Of a stretch of 64,000 nucleotides of DNA, positions 1-7,835 are shown in pieces; position 1 is the stretch's first letter, and each line of letters begins with the position of its first letter. Origin of the DNA: Streptomyces misionensis (GTDB lineage Bacteria; Actinomycetota; Actinomycetes; Streptomycetales; Streptomycetaceae); the NCBI RefSeq assembly GCF_900104815.1, contig NZ_FNTD01000004.1, positions 7,997,001 to 8,061,000 of the forward strand, given 5' to 3'. The notes beneath the pieces are model-generated. The model did no database searches, had not been told where the DNA came from, and was given only the letters and a program-made list of their open reading frames with translations. A program made the translations under genes and the position numbers.

Positions 1-123
1 GACCAGGCGGCGGGGCTGGCCTACCTGCGGGAGAACGGGAAGCTCGCCTCCGGGGACCTGGTGATGCTGGTGGGTGCGGGGATCGGGTTCAACTTCGCGG
101 CGACGGTGCTGGAGATCATCTGA
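1..123 (+). CDS. C-terminal end of a 3-oxoacyl-ACP synthase III (FabH/KASIII)-like protein, cut by the window start
   Basis: Only the last 40 residues lie in the window. They end in a Gly-Ala-Gly-Ile-Gly-Phe-Asn-Phe-Ala-Ala stretch followed by Thr-Val-Leu-Glu-Ile and the stop. This GAGxGx(N/T)xxAxVL ending is typical of KASIII-type thiolase-fold enzymes, which join an acyl-CoA starter to malonyl-ACP. Paralogues of this family also act in polyketide and ester-forming pathways, so the exact role cannot be told from the tail. The next gene on the same strand encodes an acyl-CoA-dehydrogenase-like flavoenzyme, but a strong hairpin separates the two. The family call is fairly secure; the substrate is unknown. 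Confidence 0.75.
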   Translation, partial: DQAAGLAYLRENGKLASGDLVMLVGAGIGFNFAATVLEII

Positions 124-192
124 GCCTGGGACCGAACGCGGCCGCCACCCGCTTAAGGGGCGCCTCTACGCTCTTCGCCAGAGGGCTTCCCT

Positions 193-231
193 CACGACGG
201 CGCCCCAGCCGGTGCCCGGGGCGCCGTCGTG
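193..231 (+). terminator. Strong hairpin terminator after the KASIII-like gene
   Basis: A perfect 14-bp inverted repeat (CACGACGGCGCCCC / GGGGCGCCGTCGTG) with an 11-nt loop starts 70 bp past the stop codon. There is no clear U-tract, as is common in high-G+C actinobacteria. It probably ends the upstream transcript. Confidence 0.7.
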
Positions 232-356
232 GCGGGACGGTGTTGGGGACGAAGTTGACCTCAACTGCCGTCCCGTTTCCCGTGGTCGGTGCTTCGGGGT
301 TGGAGCGCCGGGTGCATGAGACGATCGGGGAACAAGGCCACAGGGAGGGGAGAATC

Positions 357-1535
357 ATGGGGGACAGGGGGCGGCTGCACGTCAGCGGGGAACTGGCGGG
401 CGTGCTGGAGAAGATCGAAGAGATCGGCGGGTTACTCGATGAACGGGCCGACGCCGCAGAGGAGTTGGGCAGGCTGCCCGAGGACACGGCACGGGCGCTG
501 CTGGACACGGGGATCGTACGGGCCGAACTTCCGCTGAGTCTGGGCGGATACGAGTTCGCGCCGCGGCAGCTGATCGAGACGGTGGAGCGGACGAGCTACC
601 ACGACGCGGCGGCCGGGTGGACCATGTTCGCGTTGCAGATGATGACCGGGACCACGGCGGCGTACCTCTCCGCGGACGCGTCGGCCGAGCTGTTCCCCGA
701 CGTGCCGAACGGGAAGTACGCGCTGCTCTCCGGCCATGGCACACGCCCCGGCCGGGCTGTCCCGGTGCCGGGCGGCTACCGGGTGAGCGGCCAGTGGCAG
801 TTCGCCTCCGGGATGGCGCACGCCACCCACATCCACAGCGCGATCCAGGTCGAGGGCACCGGTGAGCTACGGGTGCTGGCGATGCCGAAGTCACAGGTGA
901 CCCTGGACGGCAACTGGGACGTGCTCGGGCTGCGTGCGACACACAGCATCGACTACCACTGCACCGATGTGTACGTACCACACGAGTACACCTACGTCGC
1001 GACCACGGGCACCCCGGTCAACGGCGGCGCCATCTACCGACTCGGCCTGGTCGACATGTCGGCGATCGGGCACACGGGCTGGGCCCTCGGCGTCGGGCGG
1101 CGTCTCCTGGCCGAGCTGAAACGGGTTGCCGCGGCTCGGACCGGTTCGCGGGGCGCCGCCGTCGACACCTCTCAGTTCCACGCCGAGTACGCGACGGCGG
1201 AGGCCAGACTCCGGGCGGCCCGGGCCTGGGTGAACGACGTCTGGCAGGATGTCGAACAGTCCCTGGACCAGGGTCAGTTGCCGAGCACGGAGCAGGACAC
1301 TCTGATCCGTCTCGCCTTGAACCACACGACCACGACCGTGTACGACGTGGGCCGCACCGTCCACCGCTGGGCCGGCTCGGCGGCGATCCGCCGCGGCCCG
1401 GTCGACCGCTTCCTGCGCGACCTCGGAACGGGCGCGCAGCACATCACGTCGAGCCCGGTCGTGCTCCAGAACTGCGGCAAGTGGCTGAGCGGTGCCCAGC
1501 CGGACGCTCGATGGAGCTTCCTTGACCTGACCTGA
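357..1535 (+). CDS. Acyl-CoA dehydrogenase-like flavin-dependent monooxygenase/dehydrogenase
   Basis: The 392-residue protein has the acyl-CoA dehydrogenase fold: an N-terminal helical part (about 1-115), a central beta part (about 120-220) and a C-terminal four-helix bundle (about 225-380). The Gly-Tyr-Arg-Val-Ser-Gly-Gln-Trp-Gln-Phe-Ala-Ser-Gly run near residue 140 and the Gly-Leu-Arg-Ala-Thr-His-Ser run near 190 are typical of the subgroup containing HsaA, HpaB-like and DszC-like flavin monooxygenases, which use reduced flavin from a partner reductase. The catalytic Glu of true acyl-CoA dehydrogenases is not evident, which favours the monooxygenase subgroup. The ATG at 357 is chosen because GGGAGGGG lies 7 nt upstream; an in-frame upstream start at 240 has no such site. 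The substrate is unknown. Confidence 0.8.
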   Translation: MGDRGRLHVSGELAGVLEKIEEIGGLLDERADAAEELGRLPEDTARALLDTGIVRAELPLSLGGYEFAPRQLIETVERTSYHDAAAGWTMFALQMMTGTTAAYLSADASAELFPDVPNGKYALLSGHGTRPGRAVPVPGGYRVSGQWQFASGMAHATHIHSAIQVEGTGELRVLAMPKSQVTLDGNWDVLGLRATHSIDYHCTDVYVPHEYTYVATTGTPVNGGAIYRLGLVDMSAIGHTGWALGVGRRLLAELKRVAAARTGSRGAAVDTSQFHAEYATAEARLRAARAWVNDVWQDVEQSLDQGQLPSTEQDTLIRLALNHTTTTVYDVGRTVHRWAGSAAIRRGPVDRFLRDLGTGAQHITSSPVVLQNCGKWLSGAQPDARWSFLDLT

Positions 1536-1542
1536 CCTGACC
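1523..1542 (+). repeat. TGACC tandem repeat (4 copies) spanning a stop codon
   Basis: Four perfect copies of TGACC run through the last codons and stop of the flavoenzyme gene. Slippage here would change only the last residues, because a TGA recurs in the array. Confidence 0.9.
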
Positions 1543-1834
1543 GTCCGGGGCGAAGGATGTACGACTGGTCGAGCCGGGACCGGGCACGCCTTGCAGGGCA
1601 GTACCGCTGAGTACTTGAGCAGCGGGCTGCCATGTGGAGCGCCGGCAACGTCGTGCTGGGGCCACTCCACGTGGGGGAGGGGCAGCCCGTGCCGCCTGCC
1701 GGCAGTCCGGTCTCTCAAGCGCTGCGGGCGGTTCCGAGCGGTTCCTCCAGGCGTCGGGGTGGCAGGGCCACACGTCGCCGGCGCCGTGCTGGTGCCGACG
1801 GGGTCGGAGCGGGTGATGCGTACGGTCGGGCTGG

Positions 1835-2635
1835 TCAGTCCAGCAGGGCGGCCGTGAACGTCCTGCGGTGGTCCGTGAGCCAGGTCTGTATGCGGTCCCA
1901 GCGTTCCCATCCGCCGCGTTCGGCCAGTGCCTGGAGGTATACGGGGTCGCTGTCGGCCACGCGGCGGGTGACGAAGTCCCGGCAGACCTCGGTCGCCTGC
2001 TCGATGATGCCGGGCAGGTCGGCGCGGTCCCGCGGGGAGAGGCCGTAGCTGTCGGCAAGGATCCGCAGCCGTGTGGGCGCATCCGGTCCGGAGGGGTAGA
2101 ACCCGGCCGCGGATCGGGGATCCAGCATCGGCACCCAGTAGCGGGCGGTCATGGCGACGTCCCAAAGGGCACGGCCCGGGGCCGCCAGGTCGAAATCGAT
2201 CAGGGCCACGGCACGGCCGTCGCGGAAGACGACGTTGTCCGGGCACACGTCGTTGTGGCACAACATCGTCCCCCCTTCCGGGTCGGCCAGGTCCCGGGGC
2301 CACTCGGCACCGGGGTCGACCCTGACGGCCGCGCTGGTCTCATGCAGGCGCCGTAGCAGACTTCCCACCGATTCGAGGGCGGAACGCGTCATCGCCCAGT
2401 CCGGGAACGGCGGCAGTGCCACGTCACCGGGAATGAAGGTCAACTGCTCGCGGCCGTCCGCAGCGAGACCGACAGGCGCCGGTGCCGCGTCGAAGCCGTG
2501 CTGCCTCAGCGCAAGGAGATAGGCGTGCAGAGCGCGCGCGTTGCGCGGCGCCGGACGGTCGACCAACGAGCCCCGGCGGAAGACCGCTCCCGCGTTCGCC
2601 ATCCCGCCGAGCAGTGCCTCACCCTCACCTGTCAT
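1835..2635 (-). CDS. Aminoglycoside phosphotransferase (APH)-family small-molecule kinase
   Basis: This 266-residue protein has an APH/choline-kinase fold. The catalytic loop reads Cys-His-Asn-Asp-Val-Cys-Pro-Asp-Asn (HNDxxxxN, Brenner-type motif), and Ile-Asp-Phe-Asp-Leu-Ala-Ala-Pro-Gly supplies the metal-binding Asp. The family uses ATP to phosphorylate a hydroxyl on antibiotics, choline, homoserine or sugars, and the substrate cannot be read from the sequence. The start chosen is the ATG just before Thr-Gly-Glu-Gly; it has only a weak ribosome site, and an ATG 75 nt further upstream is the alternative. It stands alone, next to a second decayed APH fragment. Resistance is possible but not shown. 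Confidence 0.75.
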   Translation of the reverse strand: MTGEGEALLGGMANAGAVFRRGSLVDRPAPRNARALHAYLLALRQHGFDAAPAPVGLAADGREQLTFIPGDVALPPFPDWAMTRSALESVGSLLRRLHETSAAVRVDPGAEWPRDLADPEGGTMLCHNDVCPDNVVFRDGRAVALIDFDLAAPGRALWDVAMTARYWVPMLDPRSAAGFYPSGPDAPTRLRILADSYGLSPRDRADLPGIIEQATEVCRDFVTRRVADSDPVYLQALAERGGWERWDRIQTWLTDHRRTFTAALLD

Positions 2636-2848
2636 GACGATCACCGTACTGCCGGACCAACCCTGCGCGAGGCGGTCTCCGCGGTCGGCGTGAGGAAATC
2701 CCGGCCTCACACGGGCTCAGGGACCTGCGTCGTCCTCTGCCGGCGACGGCTGAGTACTGCACTTCTCCGAGCGCAAGAACCGGGGTGTCGCCCCAGGGAT
2801 GGCCTGCTGCGTATGCGTCAGAGCCGTGCTCGGCCAGCCAGCGAACCC

Positions 2849-3090
2849 GATCTGCAGGTCGCCGTGCGTGAATGCCGCAGTCCGCGGCCGGAGTGCGGCC
2901 TCGGCGATCCGGAGGTTACGGGTGACCAAGTCGGCGGGCAGGACACCGTTCGCCACGAGCCACCCGCATTCGTCGTCGAGCCGTGCCCGCAGCGCGACGA
3001 TGCTCCGCCCGGCCCGGCCCGCCGGGGGCGGCAGGGGCGCTCGGTGCAGTGTGCGGATGACGGCGCCCGCCGCGGCCCATGCCAGAGGCG
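2849..3090 (-). pseudogene. Remnant of a second APH-family phosphotransferase
   Basis: On the minus strand the reading frame runs through text typical of the middle of an APH-type kinase: a helix rich in Arg-Leu-Asp-Asp-Glu-Cys-Gly-Trp-Leu, then Arg-Thr-Ala-Ala-Phe-Thr-His-Gly-Asp-Leu-Gln, the catalytic HGD loop. The frame then falls out of family context. The metal-binding Asp segment and the whole N-lobe are missing. It has no start or ribosome site and is best read as a decayed gene. The rest of the 2636-3288 stretch shows nothing I can assign. Confidence 0.5.
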
Positions 3091-3288
3091 ACACGGTCGA
3101 CGGCCCGCCGAGGGAGTTGGGCCTGGCCGCCCACCGCCCGGATACCAGCCCTATGTGCGCGCATCCCAGGCAGGTCGAACTCCTCCTGCCGGGCCACGGG
3201 CGCCGGCGAACTCTGCCCGGCCGGCCTCCGTACCAGATCCGCGCGAAAGGCCGTACCACTCGGATGCCTTCGCCCCACAGTGGTGACC

Positions 3289-4050
3289 ATGCTGAACCGA
3301 GTAGCCGTCCTGTCGACATCCACGGAGTCCTGCCGCCCCTGGAGGCAGTGCTCGCCGAACCAGACGTCAGCACCGCCGATCACATCGTGCTCACCGGAGA
3401 CATCACCGCCGGCCCGCAACCGGCCCAGGTTCTCGACCTGCTGACCAGCCTCGGCGATCGCGTCAGCTGGATCAGCGGCAACGCCGACCGCGAACTCCTC
3501 GAATACCGCCGGGGGCAGCGCGAGACGATCCCCGACCCCGATCGCTCCCTGGGCAGCCGAGCAGCTGCGCGAGGACCATCTCGACCTGCTCGGCTCGCTG
3601 CCGCGGTCGCTCTCCCTGTCCGTGAACGGCCTGGGAAAGGTGCTGTTCTGCCATGCCACCCCCCGCGACGACGAGGAGGTCGTCCTGGTCGACTCCCGTC
3701 TCGATCGCTGGCACGAAGTCTTCAACGGACTCGGCACCGACATCCGCACCGTGGTCTGCGGCCACACCCACATGCCGTTCGTCCGCCTCGCCCACGGCCG
3801 ACTCGTGGTCAACCCCGGCAGCGTCGGCATGCCCTACGGACGAACCGGAGCGCACTGGGCCCTCCTGGGCCCGGGCGTGGAACTCCGCACCACGCACTTC
3901 GACCTCCAGGCCGCAGCCACCCAGCTCAGCCGGGACTCGTCCTACCCCGGCATCAGCGAGTGGGCCGACTACTTCCTGCATGCTCGCGCGACCGACGCCG
4001 ACGCCCTCGCCGCCTTCGCACCACGGGACGGACGCGACCACCGCCCGTGA
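3289..4050 (+). pseudogene. Metallophosphoesterase (calcineurin-like) interrupted by two compensating single-base frameshifts
   Basis: Joined across two shifts, this would be a roughly 250-residue metallophosphoesterase. It starts Met-Leu-Asn-Arg-Val-Ala-Val-Leu-Ser, continues in a second frame as (Asp)-Ile-His-Gly-Val-Leu, Gly-Asp-Ile and Gly-Asn-Ala-Asp-Arg-Glu, and returns to the first frame for His-Ala-Thr-Pro, Cys-Gly-His-Thr-His and Asn-Pro-Gly-Ser-Val-Gly. These are the dimetal-binding motifs of the family. A G seems to be missing near 3312 (TCGACATC where TCGGACATC is expected) and a C seems to be extra in the CCCC run at 3536-3539. The two shifts cancel, and all catalytic motifs survive between and after them. 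So this is either a very recent pseudogene or two sequence errors in an intact gene. Confidence 0.7.
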
Positions 4051-4105
4051 CACCCGTTCCCCCCTCCCGGGCAACGGGCGGCCTGGGTGCGGGCGGGCGA
4101 CGCCG

Positions 4106-4137
4106 GACGGCCACGCCCCGGGCGGGGCATGGCCGTC
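4106..4137. terminator. Bidirectional hairpin between convergent genes
   Basis: GACGGCCA-CGCCCC pairs with GGGGC-TGGCCGTC in the 108-bp gap between the ends of the metallophosphoesterase and glucanase genes. It is placed to end both transcripts. Confidence 0.65.
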
Positions 4138-4158
4138 GGCTCGGGCGCGGTTCCCCGT

Positions 4159-5370
4159 TCAGCGGTGCAACAGGTCTCGATTGAAGGTCAGCGCCGGGGA
4201 GGCGTTCGCGGCCAGAGCGTGGGCCTGGTCGGGCCACCAGGCACCGGCGATCGGGTCGACCACGCCGTACTCCGGGTCGGTCGGGCCGGCGGTGCCGCGG
4301 GTGCAACTGCCGTCGGACTCACCGGGCACCTTCACCCACAAGTAGGCGTCCAGCAGGGCGTTTCCGGTGTCGGTGGTGGGGCGCACGCCGAGGCCGCGGC
4401 CGGGCGGGTTGCACCACTCCTGGGCGTCCGGGTAGGAGGCGGTCGGCGTCCACGGGCCCTGACCGTTGCGGCTGCTGTCGATCACGAAGTGGGTCAGCTT
4501 GGCGTCGGCGGGCACATGCGAGGCGTACCACGCGTCGGCGTCCGCAGCCGGCGACCACTGGTCGGGACAGTCACTCGGTTGGGCGCCCGCGGTGTTCCGC
4601 AGGTACCAGACGCACTTGGAGACCTGGGTGCCGTAGCGGACCAGGTCGCTGTCGGTCTGGTAGTTGGAGACGTTGAGGAAGAAACCCTGCGCCCGGGCCA
4701 CCCCGCCGTCGAGCAGCAGCTTGGACATGGTGCCGACGGGCTGCCAGGAGCTGTGCCCGGCGTCCAGGTAGACGACCGTACCGGGCTGCTGTTCCAGCCG
4801 GTTCACCGCGCCGTTGATCTCCGCGAGCCGGGCGGTCTGCTGATCGGCGGTCCCGCCGCAGTACGCAGGGGAGAGGGCGAGCCCGTCGGGCTCCAGGAGG
4901 ACCACGGTCTTGTGGTTGGCGATGCCCTTGGCCAGGGCGTCGACCCAGGCGGCGTACTCCTCGCCGGTGGCGGCGCCGCCCGCGGAGTACTGCGAGCAGT
5001 CGCGGCCGGGGACGTTGTACGCCACGGTGACCGGCACCCGCTTCTCCATCGCGGCCTTGGCCTGGAGCTTCGCCATGTCGTTCGTGGTCTGCTCGGGGTC
5101 GGCGGTGCCGGTGAACCACTGGGCGACCGGGTACGAGGCCATCGCGGCCATCGCCGCGGCGTCCGTCTTGTCGCCCGCCTTGAGGTCGGCGAGGGATTGC
5201 TTGGCTGCCTTGCTCGCGGGCTCGACGTAGAACCTGGTGCCCTGGGCGAGCGAGTGATCGGTGGCGGGGGACGCCTTCGCCGCGGCGGCCGGTGTCGCGC
5301 ACAGGCCGACGAGGGCGGCGGTCGCGGCCGCCGCGGCGAGGAAGGGCCCGGCCTTGCGTGTATGGGGCAC
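4159..5370 (-). CDS. Secreted glycoside hydrolase family 6 endoglucanase/cellobiohydrolase
   Basis: The 403-residue protein begins with a Sec-type signal peptide: basic Pro-His-Thr-Arg-Lys, a hydrophobic Ala/Leu/Val core, and Ala-rich cleavage region ending about residue 31. The mature part is a GH6 catalytic domain. Landmarks are Leu-Glu-Pro-Asp-Gly-Leu-Ala near 135, Tyr-Leu-Asp-Ala-Gly-His-Ser-Ser-Trp near 180, Phe-Val-Ile-Asp-Ser-Ser-Arg-Asn-Gly-Gln-Gly near 275, and a C-terminal Trp-Val-Lys-Val-Pro-Gly-Glu-Ser-Asp-Gly segment. The family cuts beta-1,4-glucan with inversion. No carbohydrate-binding module is attached. GTG at 5370 is chosen because GAGGAG precedes it by 7 nt. A perfect CebR box lies just upstream, which fits induction by cellobiose. 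Confidence 0.9.
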   Translation of the reverse strand: MPHTRKAGPFLAAAAATAALVGLCATPAAAAKASPATDHSLAQGTRFYVEPASKAAKQSLADLKAGDKTDAAAMAAMASYPVAQWFTGTADPEQTTNDMAKLQAKAAMEKRVPVTVAYNVPGRDCSQYSAGGAATGEEYAAWVDALAKGIANHKTVVLLEPDGLALSPAYCGGTADQQTARLAEINGAVNRLEQQPGTVVYLDAGHSSWQPVGTMSKLLLDGGVARAQGFFLNVSNYQTDSDLVRYGTQVSKCVWYLRNTAGAQPSDCPDQWSPAADADAWYASHVPADAKLTHFVIDSSRNGQGPWTPTASYPDAQEWCNPPGRGLGVRPTTDTGNALLDAYLWVKVPGESDGSCTRGTAGPTDPEYGVVDPIAGAWWPDQAHALAANASPALTFNRDLLHR

Positions 5371-5397
5371 GGATGGACTCCTCGGGTCGAAGAGGTA

Positions 5398-5411
5398 TGG
5401 GAGCGCTCCCA
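5398..5411. promoter_or_regulatory. CebR operator (TGGGAGCGCTCCCA)
   Basis: A perfect 14-bp palindrome, identical to the established streptomycete CebR box, starts 27 bp upstream of the GH6 start codon. CebR is a LacI-family repressor released by cello-oligosaccharides. The repressor gene itself is not in the window. Confidence 0.9.
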
Positions 5412-5774
5412 ATTGCTAGTCCCACATCAAGTCAGGCAGCCAAGTCGGCGTCAAGAGAACTGTCGGCCCGATTTCCTCATGACTCGCCAGCCGCAACGCC
5501 GGTGATGCGCGGCAGGCATCCGCGGCCGGCGTGGACGAACCACGCATCGCCCATGGCGTCCTGCTGCTCAAGGCCGCCGGTGGCCTCCGTCGAACTGGTG
5601 GCGCACCGTGACACCTGGGAGTGGCTCGGAGTGGCTAGCCGCTCTGGCCGTCGACCACGGCCACTTCCCCACACCCGCTCCACCACCACCCCGCTACACC
5701 CCGCTCCAGGGCGACTGGGCCCTGGCCATGATCGGGACCAGAGGTGTATGCGCAGGTCACAGTCGGTATTTTGA
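5412..5774. other. Gene-poor stretch with coding-like debris
   Basis: No complete gene is seen. A short plus-strand run around 5622-5730 reads like protein text (Glu-Trp-Leu-Ala-Ala-Leu-Ala-Val-Asp-His-Gly-His-Phe, then a Pro-rich linker ending Gly-Asp-Trp-Ala-Leu-Ala), but it has no start, no ribosome site and no family I recognise. It leads directly into the alpha/beta-hydrolase remnant. Confidence 0.4.
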
Positions 5775-6220
5775 ATGCGCTTCGCGACCGCGCTGGGTGT
5801 CGAACGCGCCCACGTGGTCGGTGCCTCGATAGGCGGGACGATCGCCCGCGACGGATACGTGGCGGCGGCGGAGAAGGAGCTGGTCTGGGCCTCCAAGCGT
5901 TACGGTGACGCTGCCGTGCTGTGCGAGCTGGCAGCCGACAGCTACGACCGCGCCTACCACCCCGCGGGGATCGCCCGACAACTCGGCGCGATGATCCTCA
6001 GCGGATCACGCGCGGACGAACTGCGCCGACTCCGGGTGCCGACGCTGGTGATCCACGGCCTGGATGACACGTTGATCGATCCCAGCGGCGGTGAACGCAC
6101 CGCGGACCTGGTGCCTGGCTCGCGTCTCCTGCTCATTCCCGACATGGGCCACGACCGACCGCGCGAACTCTGGCCCAAGATCATCGATGCCGTGGTGGCC
6201 CACACCCCGCCACAGCATGA
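5775..6220 (+). pseudogene. Alpha/beta-hydrolase remnant, 5' truncated and internally deleted
   Basis: The fragment opens in the middle of an alpha/beta-hydrolase, at Leu-Gly-Val-Glu-Arg-Ala-His-Val-Val-Gly-Ala-Ser-Ile-Gly-Gly (the nucleophile elbow GxSxG). It soon jumps to Tyr-Asp-Arg-Ala-Tyr-His-Pro-Ala-Gly, then Val-Pro-Thr-Leu-Val-Ile-His-Gly-Leu-Asp-Asp (acid residue) and Pro-Asp-Met-Gly-His-Asp (catalytic His). The N-terminal 90-100 residues are absent. Only about 32 residues separate the elbow from the Tyr-Asp-Arg-Ala-Tyr segment, where relatives have about 80, so most of the cap is gone. The frame runs on over the 3' end of the next gene without a natural stop. All three triad residues remain, but a folded enzyme is unlikely. 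Confidence 0.6.
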
Positions 6221-6228
6221 GTGCGACC

Positions 6229-7092
6229 TCAGGACCGCGGGGCGGCCGCGAGCGCCTCGGCCAGGGTCACGGGCGGGCGACCGATCAGGCGGCGCAAGTC
6301 GCCGGAGTCGGTGTACATCTCCCCGCGCTTCATGCCGAGGTCGGCGTCGGCGAGGACCTCCGCCAACTCGGCGGGTAGACCTGCGGCGGCCAGCGCCCGG
6401 GCGAAGTCGGTCACCGGAAGGTCGGCGTAGGTGACCTGCTTTCCGGCCGCAGCGGTGATCGCGGCGGCGAGTTCGGTCAGGGTGAAGGACTCGTCGCCGC
6501 CGAGCTCGTACACGGCGCCGGCGTGGCCTTCGGTGGTGAGGACGACCGCCGCGGCCTCGGCGTAGTCGGCACGGGAGGCGGCGCTGATCCGCCCCTCACC
6601 CGCGGCGCCGGCGACGGCGCCGTTCCGCAGGATCTGCGGCAGTTGGCTGGTGTAGTTCTCCAGGTACCAGCCGTTGCGCAGCAGCACGCTGGGGACTTGA
6701 CGGCCTCGCAGGTACTCCTCGGTCTCCCCGTGCGTGGCGCCGATGACGGTGGTGGCCGTGTCCGCGTGCGTCGTGCTCGTGTACGCCACCAGCGACACGC
6801 CTGCGGACGCCGCGGCGTCGATCACGCGACGGTGGTTGGCGACCCGTTCGCCCACGGGGACCGAAGCCGAGATCAACAGCAGCTTGTCCGCCCCCGCGAA
6901 CGCCTCGACCAGGCTGTCGGTGTCCGCGAAGTCGGCGCGCCGTACGGTGATGCCCCGGTCGGCGAGGTCCTTGATCCTGGCGATGTCCCGGCCGGTCGCG
7001 ATGATGTCCGCGGCCGGGACCCCGTGCCGCAGCAGTGCCTCGACGGTGAGCCTGCCCAACTGGCCGGTGGCTCCGGTGACGACGATCGGCAT
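6229..7092 (-). CDS. NmrA-type NAD(P)-binding oxidoreductase (QorB-like quinone reductase)
   Basis: This 287-residue protein has a Rossmann nucleotide-binding start (Val-Val-Thr-Gly-Ala-Thr-Gly-Gln-Leu-Gly) and the layout of atypical SDRs of the NmrA/QorB group. Downstream marks include Ala-Tyr-Thr-Ser-Thr-Thr-His-Ala-Asp, Leu-Leu-Arg-Asn-Gly-Trp-Tyr-Leu-Glu-Asn-Tyr and Tyr-Glu-Leu-Gly-Gly-Asp-Glu-Ser-Phe-Thr. Such enzymes reduce quinones or sense NADP(H). AAGGA lies 9-10 nt before the ATG at 7092, which I prefer to an in-frame ATG nine bases earlier. An HxlR regulator is divergent, the classic arrangement for quinone- or electrophile-induced reductases, so control by that regulator is likely. 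Confidence 0.85.
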   Translation of the reverse strand: MPIVVTGATGQLGRLTVEALLRHGVPAADIIATGRDIARIKDLADRGITVRRADFADTDSLVEAFAGADKLLLISASVPVGERVANHRRVIDAAASAGVSLVAYTSTTHADTATTVIGATHGETEEYLRGRQVPSVLLRNGWYLENYTSQLPQILRNGAVAGAAGEGRISAASRADYAEAAAVVLTTEGHAGAVYELGGDESFTLTELAAAITAAAGKQVTYADLPVTDFARALAAAGLPAELAEVLADADLGMKRGEMYTDSGDLRRLIGRPPVTLAEALAAAPRS

Positions 7093-7196
7093 GATGATCA
7101 TTCCTTCCTTCCGTGCGCGCCTCGCACGCCTGCCGCGGTCCGCCCGCGGCGGGATGGAACTCAGCATGACCTGGACACTCTCTGATAGGGAGTAGC

Positions 7197-7210
7197 CACT
7201 TCCTGGTACG
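7197..7210 (-). promoter_or_regulatory. CGTACCAGGAAGTG element upstream of the NmrA reductase
   Basis: Read toward the reductase gene this is CGTACCAGGAAGTG. It matches the core of elements in front of two other reductase genes in the window (10773-10788 and 38190-38205). It sits in the divergent reductase/HxlR intergenic region and could be an operator or a promoter element. Confidence 0.5.
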
Positions 7211-7245
7211 GTACTTACCTGACCGATAGCATCGAGGTGAGCCGC

Positions 7246-7644
7246 ATGGCCTCTGTCGAGAACGTGACCGGGCCCACGTTCGATCCGTACGAGCGAGGCT
7301 GCCCGTCGCGAGACCTGCTCGACCAGATCGGCAGCAAGTGGGCGGTCCTCGTGCTCGGCGAACTCGGCCGGAACGGGACCTCCCGGTTCGGCCGGCTCCG
7401 GCAGGCGCTGGAGGGCGTCAGCGAGAAGATGCTCACCCAGACGCTGCGCACCCTCGAACGCGACGGCCTGATCAGCCGGACCGTCTACCCAGAGGTGCCG
7501 CCGCACGTGGAGTACGAGCTGACCGCGCTCGGCCAGACGCTGCGGGAGCCACTGAAGGCGCTCACGGAGTGGTCCGTGACGCACATCGAAGAAGTCATCA
7601 CCGCCCGCGAAGAGTACGACGGCCGTACTGGGCGCAGCCGGTGA
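7246..7644 (+). CDS. HxlR-family winged-helix transcriptional regulator
   Basis: The 132-residue protein has the HxlR layout: a conserved Cys near the N-terminus (Glu-Arg-Gly-Cys-Pro-Ser-Arg), Lys-Trp-Ala-Val-Leu-Val-Leu-Gly-Glu-Leu, the recognition region Phe-Gly-Arg-Leu-Arg-Gln...Ser-Glu-Lys-Met-Leu-Thr-Gln-Thr-Leu, and the wing Val-Pro-Pro-His-Val-Glu-Tyr-Glu-Leu-Thr. HxlR proteins are dimeric repressors, and many sense quinones or aldehydes through the N-terminal Cys. The ATG at 7246 has GAGGTGA just upstream. It is divergent from the NmrA-type reductase, its likely target. Confidence 0.9.
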   Translation: MASVENVTGPTFDPYERGCPSRDLLDQIGSKWAVLVLGELGRNGTSRFGRLRQALEGVSEKMLTQTLRTLERDGLISRTVYPEVPPHVEYELTALGQTLREPLKALTEWSVTHIEEVITAREEYDGRTGRSR

Positions 7645-7680
7645 CCGGCCGCAGCCGGTGACCGGCGGCGACCCCTGGCC

Positions 7681-7822
7681 TGTGACCGCCGCAAGGGCGA
7701 AACGTGCGCGCCCGGCGCGTACCGGCTCCTCGATCCCGCACTGCGTCAACTGCGCTTCGATCCGGATCCGCACGTGAGGGGCATGGCCGCCGAACTCGTC
7801 GCCACATTCGCCTCGTTGGTGT
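7681..7822 (+). pseudogene. Possible HEAT-repeat-type gene fragment
   Basis: An open plus-strand frame reads Gly-Glu-Thr-Cys-Ala-Pro-Gly-Ala-Tyr-Arg-Leu-Leu-Asp-Pro then Phe-Asp-Pro-Asp-Pro-His-Val-Arg-Gly-Met-Ala-Ala-Glu-Leu-Val. This resembles an armadillo/HEAT-like helix pair. There is no start, and the frame degenerates into the 3' end of the next gene. I treat it as debris; the family is a guess. Confidence 0.3.
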
Positions 7823-7835
7823 CCGCGCCTACCGC

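Noticed and set aside
7633..7665. Duplicated GCAGCCGGTGACCGGC near the HxlR stop as a mobile-element end
   Set aside because: Only two short copies, no transposase and no flanking target duplication; more likely local slippage or a weak hairpin.
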